A stretch of DNA of 64,000 nt from Liolophura sinensis (GCF_032854445.1 NC_088300.1:19635608-19699607), one strand, 5' to 3'; positions 13,573-26,468 are shown, counted from the stretch's first letter. Notes: a model not told the origin generated them from the letters alone. Made by a program: numbers and translations.

Positions 13573-14133
13573 TGACCCGATTTGTTCGACGCCAAGGAGT
13601 TTCGGTGCTTGCCTTGCCTGGTCTGTTATACTAAAGGAACTGTGAAAATCTTGACACAGGTTAACATTCACACACAGTAACATCCCGGGAACATCGCCCT
13701 TAACGTTACCACAACCTAACAGATTCCTTTCTCACAAAAATTTCAGGAATACAACTTTTGCTTGCCTAATATTTAGACAGTCTTCGTTTTTTTTTCTTTC
13801 AAAACATTCGCCAGATTTAAATTCTGTGTTTAGTCCGTGGCATATTTTTTGTTGCCAGATTGTGTTGAGAAAAGACTCATCAAGATTAATCTGAACGAAA
13901 CCGAATGTATCTGACAGATGCTTGACTGTCAATAACTATAACCTGGGACTAATATAACTTATTTCGGTCCCAGCTATAACATTCCCACCAAAACATCGGC
14001 TCCATCCAACTAGTAAGCGGTGCTATACGCAGCAATGTTCAATTTACTCAAAACCAATACATATTCAACTAAATTCAATACTACTGCTTTTGGACTACAT
14101 TTGTATGAATGCACATTCATGCATACTTTCAAA

Positions 14134-14456
14134 TAATGCACGGTAGATCCAGGGTCAATCCTGGAAGGAGTCACAACTAAGAGCTTGAAAAAGGTCAGCA
14201 TGAAGGATCCTGGCGTTCAGCGTGAAAGGGATAGTGCAACTACTGGTTGACCCGTATCGATATAATGGCTCGGGCGGGGCAGCTTACTTGCCTTCTGTAA
14301 GGCGTCTCAGTGAAGCAACACTAGATAATAGGGCGGTGGAAATCCGCCCTGCACGAAGGAGGCACATTACATGTATTCTAAGAATTCCTTCTACGTCATA
14401 TGACTGAAAAATTGTTCAGTACGACGTTAAACCCCAAGCACTCACTCACTTACTCA
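14134..14456 (+). mobile_element. SINE, group A
   Basis: Same order of blocks as the copy at 6742: B-box-like GTAGATCCAGGGTCAATCC, TAGTGCAACTACTGGTTGAC, GGTGGAAATCCGCCCTGC, GTACGACGTTAAACCCC and a short CACT tail. The A-box end is missing. Confidence 0.75.
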
Positions 14457-14585
14457 AGCAATGCATATTTTTTTTAGATTTACTCAGTCTTAGTTAGACA
14501 TGCCTTCACAACAATATTGTAGTGTAACTCCGTACCAGTGTATTCCGTAACGTGGTTCGATTCAGAACTGGTACAACCAGTTGTT

Positions 14586-14591
14586 TTTATT
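14586..14591 (-). terminator. Weak candidate poly(A) signal of unknown paralogue 1
   Basis: AATAAA on the minus strand, about 550 bp after the stop at 15138. If it is the one used, the long CA/TA microsatellite at 14.80-15.00 kb would lie in the 3' UTR. Confidence 0.2.
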
Positions 14592-14800
14592 CGTATCTGT
14601 AACGCATAGAAAACAAGACCCAGTTCATATGTTGATTGACTTTTCATCCATAGGCTTCATTTGAACAACAATGTAAACACACTCTTTAAAATTTATGTAT
14701 AAATAATCCATTATGAGGAAATCTGAGCACTAAATATACATATAAGCACACGCGCTTGTCATTGACACAGATATTATAACAGTCGTGTTTGTACACATGT

Positions 14801-15001
<201 letters not shown>

Positions 15002-15137
15002 ACACCTGTTATTTTGTAAATGTTTTCTATCCACATTGTCCAATGGGAACCCCACTGCATTATCACTAGCAGCACTCACAAGTGGGACATCGGATGAGGG
15101 ATTTCTATCAGACCTGTGTTACTTTCTCATTTTCAGA

Positions 15138-16201
15138 TCACCACTGTCTACAACCAACCTTGTTATTACAAGACGAATCGCCATTGATCAAGAACCGCTC
15201 CGATGTATAGGTCGATATATGCAGTTGTGACGTCTTCACTTTTGATTTTGAAAGTCTGGCGTAGATTTTGGAAAGGCTACATTCAGGAATTGTCATGTCA
15301 CACTCTTCAGTCAGGCCACTCAGGCCCATATACGATTCCATGTTCGCAGTTCCAGTTTTACTGACGTCATCATCACAAGGCGTGTCAGTATCGCGATTGG
15401 CTGACAGCTGCACTTGTCGAGTGCTGAGCGACACTTTGGGCTGATGGCAACTTGTTCCTCTGTCCAGAAACTCTGAGTTGTTCTCAAAACACGTGTTATA
15501 GAAGCCATCTGTGTTCTTGGAAAAGATACAATCTGAAGATAAGTGGCTTGAACTGTGCATTTCATCGCGATACTCCTCCTCCGAATGAAACGAGTTCCAC
15601 TCAAAAGCATCGTTATTCACCTCTGGTGCGCCATCCAGTGTGTCCAATTCAGCAATGTCAATATCCAGAGAATCTGAAAAATAGAAGACAATTCTTATAA
15701 ATCAATTCAAATTCCGATGGTATAAACTGTAATAAAAACTTTCATTAAGAAAACTTCGCACATGGCCCGTGAATTTCTTCATGGAGTAGTGTTTTACTTA
15801 GCATATTCATTTAAGAATATTTCACCTAACATTTCAGCTATTCTATAGTTAATTTCAGGCTTTTTGGTTGTAGGGGCATGTTCATACAAATATAACGTGC
15901 ATCACATCAAATACTCGCTCCTACCAATTAACTGGTACAACTCGTCCTGTTCCATGCTTTTAAAGGTTTGCTCCTGAACGGTTTCCTCAGAACCTTCTAT
16001 CATGCACAGATTCATCTGACATGGTTCAGACGATGGCGAACTGTTAGAATCAATCATTAGAGCTGGCTTCCAATAATGTGAGGGGTCAGTTAGCTCAGGG
16101 AATTTCTCCATGTCCAGAGTGTACTCTATGTTAGTGTCCACATATAAAGGGGTTAAATAATCCATCGCCACGGGCGACGGAATGTCCAGTTTAAAGTCCA
16201 T
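15138..16201 (-). CDS. Unrecognised protein, paralogue 1 (2 exons, 270 aa)
   Basis: Exon 1 is 16201-15925 and exon 2 is 15673-15138 on the minus strand, with a GT-AG intron of 251 bp in phase 1. No known domain is recognised. Exon 1 encodes an acidic segment with DIPSP, YTLDMEKFPEL, a WKPALMID stretch and, at the splice junction, DELYQLIG. These align with exon 1 of the gene at 29712-31294, and the intron sits in the same place. Exon 2 is acidic and rich in Ser, Thr and Asp, starting DSLDIDIAELDTLDG, and looks disordered. There is no signal peptide or membrane segment. Disorder, acidic-hydrophobic clusters and an LxxLI-like motif would suit a nuclear regulatory protein, but that is a guess. 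The ATG follows a TATA box by about 80 bp. Its existence is supported by conservation with the paralogue; a further 3' exon cannot be excluded. Confidence 0.72.
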
Positions 16202-16280
16202 TCTGGAAAGTCCTTCAGTGTTTTAGTACCTTTTGGTCTGCCCTTCGATGAGTGTTGGAAGTGGTCGCTTTAGCCTGTCC

Positions 16281-16287
16281 CTTTATA
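16281..16287 (-). promoter_or_regulatory. TATA box of unknown paralogue 1
   Basis: Read on the minus strand this is TATAAAG, about 80 bp before the ATG at 16201. A start near 16257 would give a 5' UTR of about 56 nt. A CAGCTG E-box lies just upstream (about 16294-16299). Confidence 0.55.
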
Positions 16288-17509
16288 CGAGATCAGCTGG
16301 ACAGGCATTAATTGACATTCCACGAGTACTTAGATTGCGTCATGTACTCACAAGGGGGGCCTTGTGCTTCTTTCATTATCTACTTGAGCCGAGAAGCGCG
16401 GTTTGTCATCAACCGCGGGGTCTGGTCACCCACTGTTTTCACACTCTTTGACGTGATCTGCCCTTTTACCTTCACTGTCATGTGATGAGAACGTTTCCTT
16501 TGCTTGTTGGTTCTTGTATGTTCTTGTTGGTGTAGTGCCACAGCCTGATCATTCGGCCATGAATACATCGGTGGAATATAACAGACACGATTTCAGTTTT
16601 GTTTTCGAGTATATTGAGTATAGTGTGTATATACAGGGTAGATCCTCCTGAAGATATCAAATGAACATTATTTGCAAACTTGACGCATACATTGTGTTTA
16701 TACTATACTTTAGTGAACCGCTTGGAGAATGCTTTAAACGCTGGAACTGCAAAGATTAAGACACGCGCATGTGATAAAACGCACGACTAGAAAGGCTTTA
16801 TACAATGTGGAAGTACATGTATTCCAAGGTTTTAGAAGAATACTCCAGATCAAGGCAATTAGACGTACCATGATTTTAAACTATTTTTAAGGAGGGCAAA
16901 AAACATTCCACGCGTCACCTGTAGGAAACGAGGGAGTAGGTTCTGGTCTATTTTACTGTTGTTTTTCTTAACTTATCAGTGGATTAACTATACCAATATC
17001 TCGATTGACAGAAAGGCGCCACATCGCTGAAATTACATACTCAAACTGGTCTCTAATATCGGGCCGAGCCCTTCTAGTTAACTGTCATCTGTCACAAGTT
17101 GTTTTGGTCACCAGCAATATATGCCACCTTTACGTTGTAACAAGTGTCACCTGGCGGTACCCATTAAAAAAAACAGCTGGTGCGCCGACACAAGGCAAAT
17201 TACGAAATTAATTCCTAACACATGTTGACATAAGGTGTGAAACGCAAACATACAGATAATTGGATCGAAATTGTGTCCAGATCTTCCTGGTTAGGCCAGA
17301 CTTTCTATCCATTCATTTGCGTCCAAACGTTCTGTTTCTTTCCGTCGATTAGTAAGCTATTTGCTAGTAAAAGAAAACATTTTATTCCGCAAGTACAAAA
17401 ACAGTCTCTGTGTGTTTGTAATTGACAATTTTTCCCCCATATTAAAGATATTAGAAAAGATATGAGAAAGGATATGACATTCATAAAAGCACTTGGTCGC
17501 TGTGAGTTC

Positions 17510-17659
17510 AAGTAGGAAGGTATTGCGACAACCTGAGGATGGTCGTGGGTTTCCCCATAGCTCTGCCCGGTTTTCCTCCCACCATATTGCTGGCTCAAAT
17601 ATTTTTTTTATCAAATATTTGTAAGTACAGCGTAAAACACCAATCAAATAAATAAATGA
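17510..17659 (+). mobile_element. SINE, group B, 3' half
   Basis: CTGAGGATGGTCGTGGGTTT, CCACCATATTGCTGGC and AGCGTAAAACACCAATC with AAAT repeats. The GTATAAGTG stretch is replaced by a T-run. Confidence 0.65.
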
Positions 17660-18001
17660 AAACACATACAGATGAATTTATATAGAGACCTTTTGTGTAA
17701 TAACCATTCATTCACCCACACAAAGAACTATTTCATGCCTCTATGCGGCTAACGTCATTGGAACTGTAAACAATAAATAGCGCGACACCTGCATTTTTGA
17801 AAGCTGAAAAAGTTGAACTGGGACATTATCAACACCTCCAATAAATAGCTAAAGCCCTTTCACATTAGTACCCAGCCTCCAATCCGGCGGGCTTCTGTGT
17901 ACACGTGGCCTGGATAATGCTAGTAGCTTATTACGCAATCTGGTTTAATGCTTTACTCCTACTTATACTATAGAATGCATGCATTTGATGCTGTCCATGA
18001 C

Positions 18002-18038
18002 CGGCGTGTTCCATCTTGCTACAACGCGGCGTATCATT
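18002..18038 (-). promoter_or_regulatory. Upstream element shared by the two unknown paralogues (copy 1)
   Basis: CGGCGTGTTCCATCTTGCTA then CAACGCGGC lies 1.8 kb upstream of the ATG of paralogue 1. Apart from a 2-bp gap it differs at only about three positions from 31683-31714, upstream of paralogue 2, in the same orientation. It could be a shared enhancer or another kind of conserved fragment. Confidence 0.4.
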
Positions 18039-19235
18039 CTCCCTTGTTGTTAATGTACCTTATAGGCGGTTGTCTATCAATTTCTTTGAGTCGCATCCAT
18101 CATCCTAACGTTTTCTTTCTTCAGTTGACTAGCCTTTAAATCGTATGCATTGCGTGCAATTACGTTCATTGTATGCGTAATCATCTCTGCGATAAAAATT
18201 ATGCGTAATCATCAATCTGCGTTTGAAATTTCACTTCTATCGGACAAAAAAATACAGTAACTTGTATGTGTTACAATGCCAGTGCCCTGTTAAATCGTTA
18301 TGCTTTACCTGGACCAACTGTGGGGTCATTCTTAATTACCGTCGAACAGTACAGCATCCCGTCACTCAGATCCCTTGAGACGTGACCCGTATCGTTTGTT
18401 AAGTAATTGTAGTATAGAGCTAAGTGCTGTTGTTTTCTGCATGTGTTACAGTTCATGGGGCTCGTTTGTAAGTAATTTCTTTGTCTAGTTCCTGCAATTA
18501 CTTGGTCGAGGAAAGTTAAAGCTAATGGCAATTAAGTCGAAGTAACGAGTGATTCAGACTCCGGGGCACCAAACGTGGTCAGTCTGAGAGAGTTTACAGC
18601 CGCTCGGTTACAGCACACACGGGATGACTTTCTCGCCTATAGTGGCGTCCAACTGTTTAATAGATATTTACGCGAACTTTGGAGAGCCGTTAGCTGGATC
18701 AAAGGAAAAATATCCAGGCAAAGGAACAAGTTTCGCGTACAGGAACCAAAGAAAGATAGAAGAAAGTAAACGTTCTTATTATGTTAAATATAACACATGT
18801 TCTATATTAATTCAACACATTAGACTAACAGATATTATGTTGAATATGACACAGTAGGCCTATTATGTTATAATAACAGGATACATTCTAGCATCACTGA
18901 GAAACCAACTTTCTGTTAAAATTAACGGATTGATTTTTTGAGTGTATACGTTGAGCTGCAAAGTATACGAGGGTGGGCAACCACCTGATATCTAAAACAC
19001 ATGGATGGGTCAGTCAAAAACGGTTAACCAGCAGGTCATGCAACATGTGAAACAACAAGGGCAGCCCAGTTGTTGTTTGTCGCGGACCTAGTAATAGCAT
19101 GAGACGGTAATTCTCCAGTGACGTATTTCCACCAATGTACAAAAGATACGTCAAGCACACTTGTTAGTGCATTATCCGTAAACATTTGGCGCGTAAATAA
19201 ACCACTCACGTGGTGAGATCAAGCAAATCAATGCT

Positions 19236-19570
19236 CTCTAAGCCTAAAAACCAATAGGTCTGTATCTTTGGCTCTGTCTGTAAAATTTCAAGTTTTACAA
19301 CTCCAAATGGGTGAAATTTCTATTTTTTAATGACTTATGTAAACCGGCTTTCCCCAAACATGTCACTATATAATTAAACACACTGCCAGGCGTATACCAA
19401 ATTTCTAAATACTGAAAACCCAATATGCCTATATCTTTGGCTCTGTCTGTAAAGTTTGCAGTTTTACATGGGTGAAATTTCTACTTCTTAATGATTTATG
19501 TAAACCACCTTTCTCCATATAGGCCACTATGTAAGTTACACGTTGCCAGGCGTATCCAAAAGCTCAAGAT
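19236..19570 (+). repeat. Tandem duplication, 2 copies of about 165-175 bp
   Basis: TATCTTTGGCTCTGTCTGTA, GGGTGAAATTTCTA, TTATGTAAACC and GCCAGGCGTAT occur in the same order in both halves. Confidence 0.75.
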
Positions 19571-20154
19571 CTTTAAACAAAAGGATTGGAAGACTAAACA
19601 GAGATCATTAAATGACTACAGATGTGTTTTGAACATAAATTGGCACATAACCTGGTACAAGGTAATATAAATTGTATTCTTGTTTTCACCTCCATTTGTC
19701 TGTGTTATTATATACGTACAAATCCAGTTTTATATAGTTGGTGTGTGTCAAAGCTTTTAAGCGCCATCAGCATATAACTGTAGAACTGTGAGTTATGCAT
19801 GATGTACATAACATAAACAATATTATCCAAGCTGACAATTTTTATCAACAAACTTATATTGTATTGTTGAAATACTGTATTCTAGCGACCGATTCCCATG
19901 CTTGAAGAGGAAATCGATGACAATATTTATTTCTAATGTGCATGATTTCTTAACTTTAACATGCCCTTACCTCTGCTTTCAAGTAAATTTGTTGACGATG
20001 ATGTGCCACCAACACGATGTTCCGTATGGACATGTCTCGGTTTATATCATATAGTTACTAACATCGTTATCAAGTCACTGGAAGCCGTGAAGTGTCATGT
20101 CACCAATGACACTTACAAATTCTCAAGTGCTGGACCCATGATTTAACCGTTACT

Positions 20155-20225
20155 TGAACTCTGATTGTTTAGCCAGTGTATGAACTCTGATGTTTTAGCC
20201 AGTGTATGAACTCTGAGATTTTGCC
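20155..20225 (+). repeat. Tandem repeat, 2.7 copies of about 26 bp
   Basis: The unit is TGAACTCTGATGTTTTAGCC followed by AGTGTA. Confidence 0.75.
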
Positions 20226-20514
20226 CCTATCTGAACACCGAGGATAACGTTAGCCTCTGTATTTGAACTGCGAGGTTTTACATAGCATTTCTGTGAACTT
20301 AGGTGTCTAAATATACACGATTTCTTTTTCAATTTGTTTTATTTTTTTCCAAGCCCAGAAGAATTCATTTTCTTATTCTCTACCCTGAAACCCCCATCAG
20401 GTAAGTGAAAAATTCTATTAATGAACCAGTTTTATTCCCTCCATACAGACATACAAAACATTATGGTTATGATAAAGTCTACATGAGATTTGCTCCAAAT
20501 TTTACCTGACAGAT

Positions 20515-20822
20515 TCGGTGGCTTAATGGTTACAGCGTCCGCCTCGAAGTCGGGAGAACCAAAAACTTTAAAAATTGTACTTGCTGCTGCCTCACTTGGC
20601 GCTCAGCACTGAGAGATTAGAGCAAAGAAACATGACTGGTTGGCCCGGTGTCAGTATAGTGCGACTTGATGGGGTGTCATGTCTGGTGTCTTTGGCATGA
20701 TACTTCAGTGACGGCAGAACTTTGGCGGCATGGACTCGCCCTGCCACAAGAAGAAACAATATATGTACACACACCTAATGACTCCTTGTCGTCATATGTC
20801 TGAAATATTGTTATTTGAATGC
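20515..20822 (+). mobile_element. SINE, group C
   Basis: Head with A-box-like GGTGGCTTAATGGTTACAGCG, then CTCACTTGGCGCTCAGCAC, TTTGGCGGCATGGACTCGCC and the 3' block TCGTCATATGTCTGAAATAT shared with group A. The terminal ACGTTAAA part is eroded. Confidence 0.65.
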
Positions 20823-21216
20823 CGTTGTTGTTTTTAAATAATTACGAGCGTATGCAGTTTAACATTATGAATTAGAAAATGTGTTCTAACTTCATATTCT
20901 GTGCAAGGATATAGAATTCCAACATACCAGTATGTAGAGCTTGTGTTGTTGTGTGTGTCACTGACTAAAGGCAATTTTGGTAGTGTGACTGATTTTACAG
21001 GCATCTGAACATAGGTCACTGCCTGAAAGAAATAGACTATAATATATTAACAACATGGCGAATCGAATCTTTCCCCATCAGATATTTCCGAGCACTTTAG
21101 TTTTCTATGAAGGCCTTCTCCTTTACCAATGAAGATACACAGTACTCGTAACATATTTTTTTTACACCAGTTTGTAAAGACATTAAAATTTGTACCATCG
21201 TGAACTGCTTCGCACT

Positions 21217-21515
21217 GAGTGAGTGAATGGGTTAGTGAGTGAGTGCTTGGGGTTTAACGTCGTACGTAACAATTTTTCATATATGACGACGAAGGAATCC
21301 TTAGAATGCATGTAATGTACCTCCTTGTCGCAGGACGCTCTTTTCCACCGCTCTTTTATCTAGTGCTGCTTCACTGAGACGCCCGGGCCATTATACTGAC
21401 ACGGGTCAGCCAGTAGTTGCACTATCGCCTTCACGCTGAACGCCAAGCGAGGAAGCTACAACTTCCTCTTTTAAGGCCTTATGTATGACTCGACCAAGGA
21501 TTGAGCTTCGCACTG
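21217..21515 (-). mobile_element. SINE, group A, minus strand
   Basis: A (GAGT)n run, then GGGGTTTAACGTCGTAC, the CTCCTTGTCGCAGGACG block and a head ending near 21500 in reverse orientation. It is about 300 bp long. Confidence 0.72.
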
Positions 21516-21763
21516 GGATTAATTACCCGTTTAGCTTGACCCAGTTGCGTTCTGGCGTTTGAATTCAAGCACAGTGATACAGTGATTGATACAGTTTTAA
21601 ACATTTGCTAGAAAATTCAGAATATTATCGTTAATGATGAAAACAAGTCAAGAGACTATATATCGCAGGTTTAATGAGATCGGATATCAGTTCCACCACG
21701 GTTTATCTGATTCATCAGCCATATTAATGGATATTTATTTATTTATTTATTTATTTGGGAGGC

Positions 21764-22034
21764 GGGGCTCCGTGGCTTAGTTGTTTAGCGCGCTAGCCCA
21801 GCGTAATGACCGTGGAGCCTCTCACCAATGCGGTCGCTATGAGTTCAAGTCCAGGTCATGCTGGCTTCCTCTCCGGCCGTACTGGGCAAGGTTTGACAGC
21901 AACCTGCGGATGGTCGTGGGTTTCCCCCGGGCTCTGCCCGGTTTTCACCCACCATAATGCTGGCCGCGATCGTATAAGTGAAATATTCTTGAGTACGACG
22001 TAAAACACCAATCAAATAAATAAATAAATAAATT
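21764..22034 (+). mobile_element. SINE, group B, full length
   Basis: The best copy of the most frequent group. The tRNA head has A box GTGGCTTAGTTGTTTAGCG and B-box-like GAGTTCAAGTCC. The body reads CCTGCGGATGGTCGTGGG, then CCACCATAATGCTGGCCGC. The 3' end is GAGTACGACGTAAAACACC followed by (AAAT)n. It abuts an oppositely oriented copy at 22035. Confidence 0.82.
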
Positions 22035-22190
22035 TATTTTTTTATTTTATTACTTTGGGTGTCTTACGCCGTAGTCAAGACGATTTTACTTTTTCGACTG
22101 CGTGCGGCATTAAAATCAGGCAGAGCCCGATGGAACCCACAACCATCCGCAGGTTGCTGGAAGACGGTTTCCGTTATAACCAGCACTATA
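22035..22190 (-). mobile_element. SINE, group B, minus strand, degraded
   Basis: Minus-strand copy with the TTTACGCCGTA-type end degraded to CTTACGCCGTAGTC and with CAACCATCCGCAGGTTGC. It is arranged tail to tail with the full copy at 21764-22034, so the pair could form a hairpin. Confidence 0.65.
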
Positions 22191-24149
22191 TCCACCCACA
22201 GGTAGACAGGTGAGATTTGTAATTAACAACAATGAGACAGGAACAAAGCGACGACTCTGTCGTACACGCGTGCTAATGACCAGCTGTCCGCTGCATGTGA
22301 AGCCACATCCGCTTCCCCCACGTTCACAACCTCTTAATTTGTACCGTACACCTGAGGCATGCACATTAATTCATAAATATTAATGGTTCACTAATTTTAG
22401 TGATTACCAATTCATTACCGAACGTTTAGAGGTGGACTTTCCACAGAATTGGCAATTGGAGCGGTCATCAGCTGGCTAGACACTTATGGAGTCGACAGTT
22501 AGATTGGTAGCTCAGCTATACCACCACACACCATTATATTTAGTTGAGATGAGGTCCGATTTATTACATGTTTGAGTGGCATTTAGAATTTGGAAGGGAA
22601 ATTTACTGGGAAAGTCTTTCTTATGGATTGATAAGGATGGTAGGAACTACATCGAAACGTTGTGTTGATAGGCCAGGAAGTTGTATATCCATAAGAAAGT
22701 GGGCAAATGGCGAGAACGGAAATGTACGTCTGCTATGTCAGCACAGAGTTTGTACAATAAAATCTGGATGAAGATATCATAAAAAGATGGTGCAGTGTCA
22801 ACCTTGTATTTGATAGTATTGTTGATCAGGAGGTCTACTCACCAGTAGCCTTTCACTCAAATCAACTAAATAAAGACATGCAATTAATCCTGCAGAGCTT
22901 TATTCCAAAGTTAGTTAATTTACATGTATCTTGTGAATCTGATTAATATTATTTATGATTCAAAAAGATATACGGACAGGCAATATCCAATTTGTTTTCG
23001 AATTCTGTAAACATGGATGTAAATAAAGTTTTCTATAAAAACAGTTCATATTATACATGTATTTAAAAAGTTGTATTTAAATATGTAAACCTATTAATTT
23101 TCAGTATCTTTAATTAGATATTAGATAAACAATTTGACATTAATACTGGGGCATCTGACGAAGGAAACGATACTGACGTTTCAACCAGTCAACTTGGGAA
23201 ACTATCAAGTTTGAAACCACATTTCGAAATGACCCCAAACAAGTTCAGGGTATTCGTGCATGTTAACGATTGACACAACACGTCGCGAACGGCCCGACTA
23301 TTCATACACATTTATATAATCGTACTTTCGTGAAATAAAACGTGAACTAGAATATTGCCTGTATACAGTTTGTAGAGTAGTTTAGGTATATGGCCTCGTG
23401 GTTGCCGAACACTTTCAATCACAATATATAATTGCCCGTGAAGTTTATTGTTTCGAGATTTTGTCAGTACGACTTTGCAATAAATTGAACCTGCAGCTGA
23501 GATAAATGACAGAATTTTTGACCGACCGTGATAAAGAGAAAACACACCAAAATATTAAAAATTGGTTAAGTCACGCAAAGCCAGTTTTGACTTGTAAGGC
23601 AAAACTTGAAATTTGATATCGCTTAATAATGTTATATGGATCTGAATAGAAATTAATCATGCATAGGTCAAAAAGATTATAGGCCTGTCTATTTGCAATT
23701 CTGCATAGGCCTGCCTGTTTGCACTTCTGCATAGGCCTGTCTGTTTGCACTTCTGCATAGGGCTGTAAATGATGCAATCTTTTGAAGGTTTAAAATTTGG
23801 ATGTCCAACATGGTTTAGTGAAATTGACTCCTGAAATATGTTCTCTGTTATATCAGAAATTCCTGATTATATATCGTGAGGTCAGTCTTTTCATATACCC
23901 TTTTCAATAGAGTGCCCTATTCCTTAATAGCTGAGTATTTTACTTAATGTTAAGCAGCAATGTCAAATGTTTGACAGAAGTGGTCATTAGTGCAGACGTT
24001 TTCGTTGCAACGAGAGAATTAAAAGTTGGCATAGTCTCAAAGAAACATATAATGTAAAGATTCAAAGACAAAATATGTTAATGTTAATGTTTTGATTGTA
24101 TAATGGTTATACAGATCTGTCGGGTTGTAAAGAGCTATTACAGTATTCC
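22191..24149. other. Gene-less stretch
   Basis: AT-rich, with the 26-bp tandem repeat at 23681-23766; no coding sequence recognised. Confidence 0.5.
23681..23766 (+). repeat. 26-bp tandem repeat, 3.3 copies
   Basis: The unit is AGGCCTGTCTGTTTGCACTT followed by CTGCAT. Confidence 0.8.
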
Positions 24150-24286
24150 CACTACCCCTAATGTTGAACGCCAAGCTAGGAAGCTAGAATTTGCTCTTTT
24201 AAGGTGTAAGGTGTGACCCGACCCAGGATTGACCCTGGATCCACCTCTCCCTCGTAGCGGACGCTCTACCAACTGAGCCATGTGTG
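24150..24286 (-). mobile_element. SINE group A, 5' head only, minus strand
   Basis: Reading the minus strand gives TGGCTCAGTTGGTAGAGCG, a near-perfect tRNA A box, followed by a B-box-like GATCCAGGGTCAATCCTGG. This is the best-preserved group A head and shows the tRNA origin. It stops after the first ~135 bp. A separate 3' tail piece in the opposite orientation lies at 24543. Confidence 0.72.
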
Positions 24287-24542
24287 AGGGTGTTTGGATG
24301 CTTGTGTGGGTGGGTGCGTGTGTGTGTTTGTGAGTGAGTGTTTGGATGTGTAGGTGTTTGGATGTGTGGGTGCAGACAGAAGATGACAACGAAAGTTTAT
24401 TAAATCTCACGCCTGGTCGTGTAGAAATTTCGAATGAACTCTCTTCATTTGTCCAGTTATACAACAATTGAAGCAGTCTACTTAAACACTCACGTAAAAC
24501 TTTGCCTTTTGCCAATTTCTACCATGAACATTCCAAGCTGCT

Positions 24543-24610
24543 CGATCGTCGTCATATGACTGAAAAATTGTTGAGTACGACGTTAAACCCCAAGCACTCA
24601 CTCACTCACC
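24543..24610 (+). mobile_element. SINE group A, 3' tail fragment
   Basis: Only the terminal ~68 bp remain: CGTCATATGACTGAAAAATT, GTACGACGTTAAACCCC and (CACT)n. Confidence 0.7.
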
Positions 24611-26368
24611 CAAGCTGCTCGATGGCCATTCGTCTTTCTCACTTACAATATATTTACCTTAAGTTGTCTTCGATAAAGGTTTCTTACCAATTTCTTCCTT
24701 TGTCACAGATGTCAGTAGTTATATGGTTTTATTTTACTAACCAACTATCAACCAGCCCTCCGGCCAATACTTAAACTCATTCCGTTTTCACTACCACATT
24801 TATTGCCACATGCACCCCAATGTCCGCCCCTGCCCCCCACCGTCACCACCCTCACCGCGCTGTTTGACTACGGCACGTCATTATGTCCGTCACGCCGCAT
24901 CAAATTACCATAATCCCAGGCTAATTATCAAGCATACTGCCCCTGGGCCTTTCCGTCTGAAGCCGTGTTCACCCCACCCGGTAACTCAATCTGTTATTCT
25001 TAAAGATTTTAAAAGATTTTTGTGAGCTTCCGACCCGAGGAAAAAACAAATATGTATGCAGCACAAACATTTGACCACGTGATGCATATGTTGTTCTAAC
25101 TACTTTGTATCTGAAGATGGCATCAGGGTGATAAAACTTTTCAGAAGGGTTTAATATAATCGAAAATATGCCGACAATGCCTTAAAAGTGCGCTCATATT
25201 TTACACCAAAGTTACTTGTATAACCACGGCAGCGATGGCTGCGTGATACTTAAAAGAGATATAGACTCAGGCACTTCTGTCTCATGGCATTTGCATTTGG
25301 TCAATTAACTCTTGAGCTCGAATCCGGCACACACTAAAATGGATTTGGTTTGGTTTTTCAAAATATTATTTTAATGAGAAAATTAATAGGTTAAGAACTA
25401 ATTTCTGAGGTCTCCACATAACTTTTATAGGAGTGTTTTGCGAACAATATACCAAGGCACCACGTGTTCACAGGTAATCTCATTTCAAGGATATTTTTTT
25501 GTATTCAAAATCGTATTCTGACGATAAGGGTTGTATTTAATGTGAAAGGTATATTGCTGTTCTATTAAGACATACAATCGGCTACAATGTACATTTTAAA
25601 AATTTTCTATGATTGTGGAATGATTACTTGTAATGGTTTGCAGTAAATAAGTTGCGTAACCCAGGGAAAACATCTGCTACATAATGCTTCAAACAAACGA
25701 TGGTTTATACACACGGCCGCCAATTAGTTACTCAAATAGTGCATGGCAAGTGTTATCACGTGGTTTTAACGTAAAGTTCCTAAACTATACTAAAAGGTGA
25801 TCAACCTGTGGATTCATATCCGTTCATTTACACATACATATACAGTTTAAACCGAAGCTTTAAGATTTTAAAAGGGCTTAAAATGATTCTAGACCAGTTG
25901 GAATGTTTCTAAAATGTGTAAAGGTCACATGTGAAATACATTGTGATTATTACAGGTTTTCAGGTTCCGTATTACAATTCTGTTTCATTTTCACCTCAGA
26001 TTTTCTACATGAGGGCTGTTAGTTGTGTATTTACGGGTAGACTTTATTCTTGTATTCTGCTCATGAATTTAACCCACTCCCGATTGGCATGTGCTTAAAG
26101 TTCTTAAAACTCCTACATAACATGCAAAGGAAAGCGCTTTAAGATTCTTGTCTGACTCGTTCTTTCGCCCCATCAAACACGCCTATGTATAATACCCATT
26201 TTATTGATCTTTTCCGCATAGCTTTCAGCGTTTTCATGTTACTGTTTATTAAATATATGACGAAAACACCATTTTTGAGCAATTCTAGACAAAGCGACAT
26301 TTAATAATTTCCATTAACACCACAGCATTGTGATCGTATTAGCGAGTATAAGTTGACAATATTTTAAA

Positions 26369-26468
26369 CATTTACATGAACAGTTAGAACAAGCCCCTAG
26401 TTGAGGTAAACAGATTTTTCTGGTTACGTGTGACCATTTGCGAACTGTCACGCTGTCCTAGCCTTCTG
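26369..26468 (+). repeat. Dispersed repeat D
   Basis: Starts with the same CATTTACATGAACAGTTAGA as the copy at 5537 and continues with GGTTACGTGTGACCATTTGC and AACTGTCACGCTGTCC. Confidence 0.6.

Larger units (their letters stand above)
10355..14133. other. Mostly gene-less stretch
   Basis: Holds three short tandem repeats (10622, 11067, 13474) and one SINE (12359). The 122-codon minus frame at 12993-13361 has no recognisable motif and no convincing splice signals. Confidence 0.45.
16300..20154. other. Upstream flank of paralogue 1, no confirmed gene
   Basis: Contains a SINE (17510), the shared element (18002) and a tandem duplication (19236). A possible minus-strand exon is at 18309-18495. 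The plus frame at 18575-18857 has no recognisable feature. Confidence 0.4.

Noticed and set aside
24225-24290. A tRNA gene on the minus strand
   Set aside because: The A and B boxes are good, but the sequence does not close an acceptor stem and continues into the SINE body.
24138-24515. 125-codon minus frame with MAQLVERPLRGRGGSRVNPG
   Set aside because: That phrase is the translated tRNA-like SINE head; the rest is a GTGT-rich stretch.
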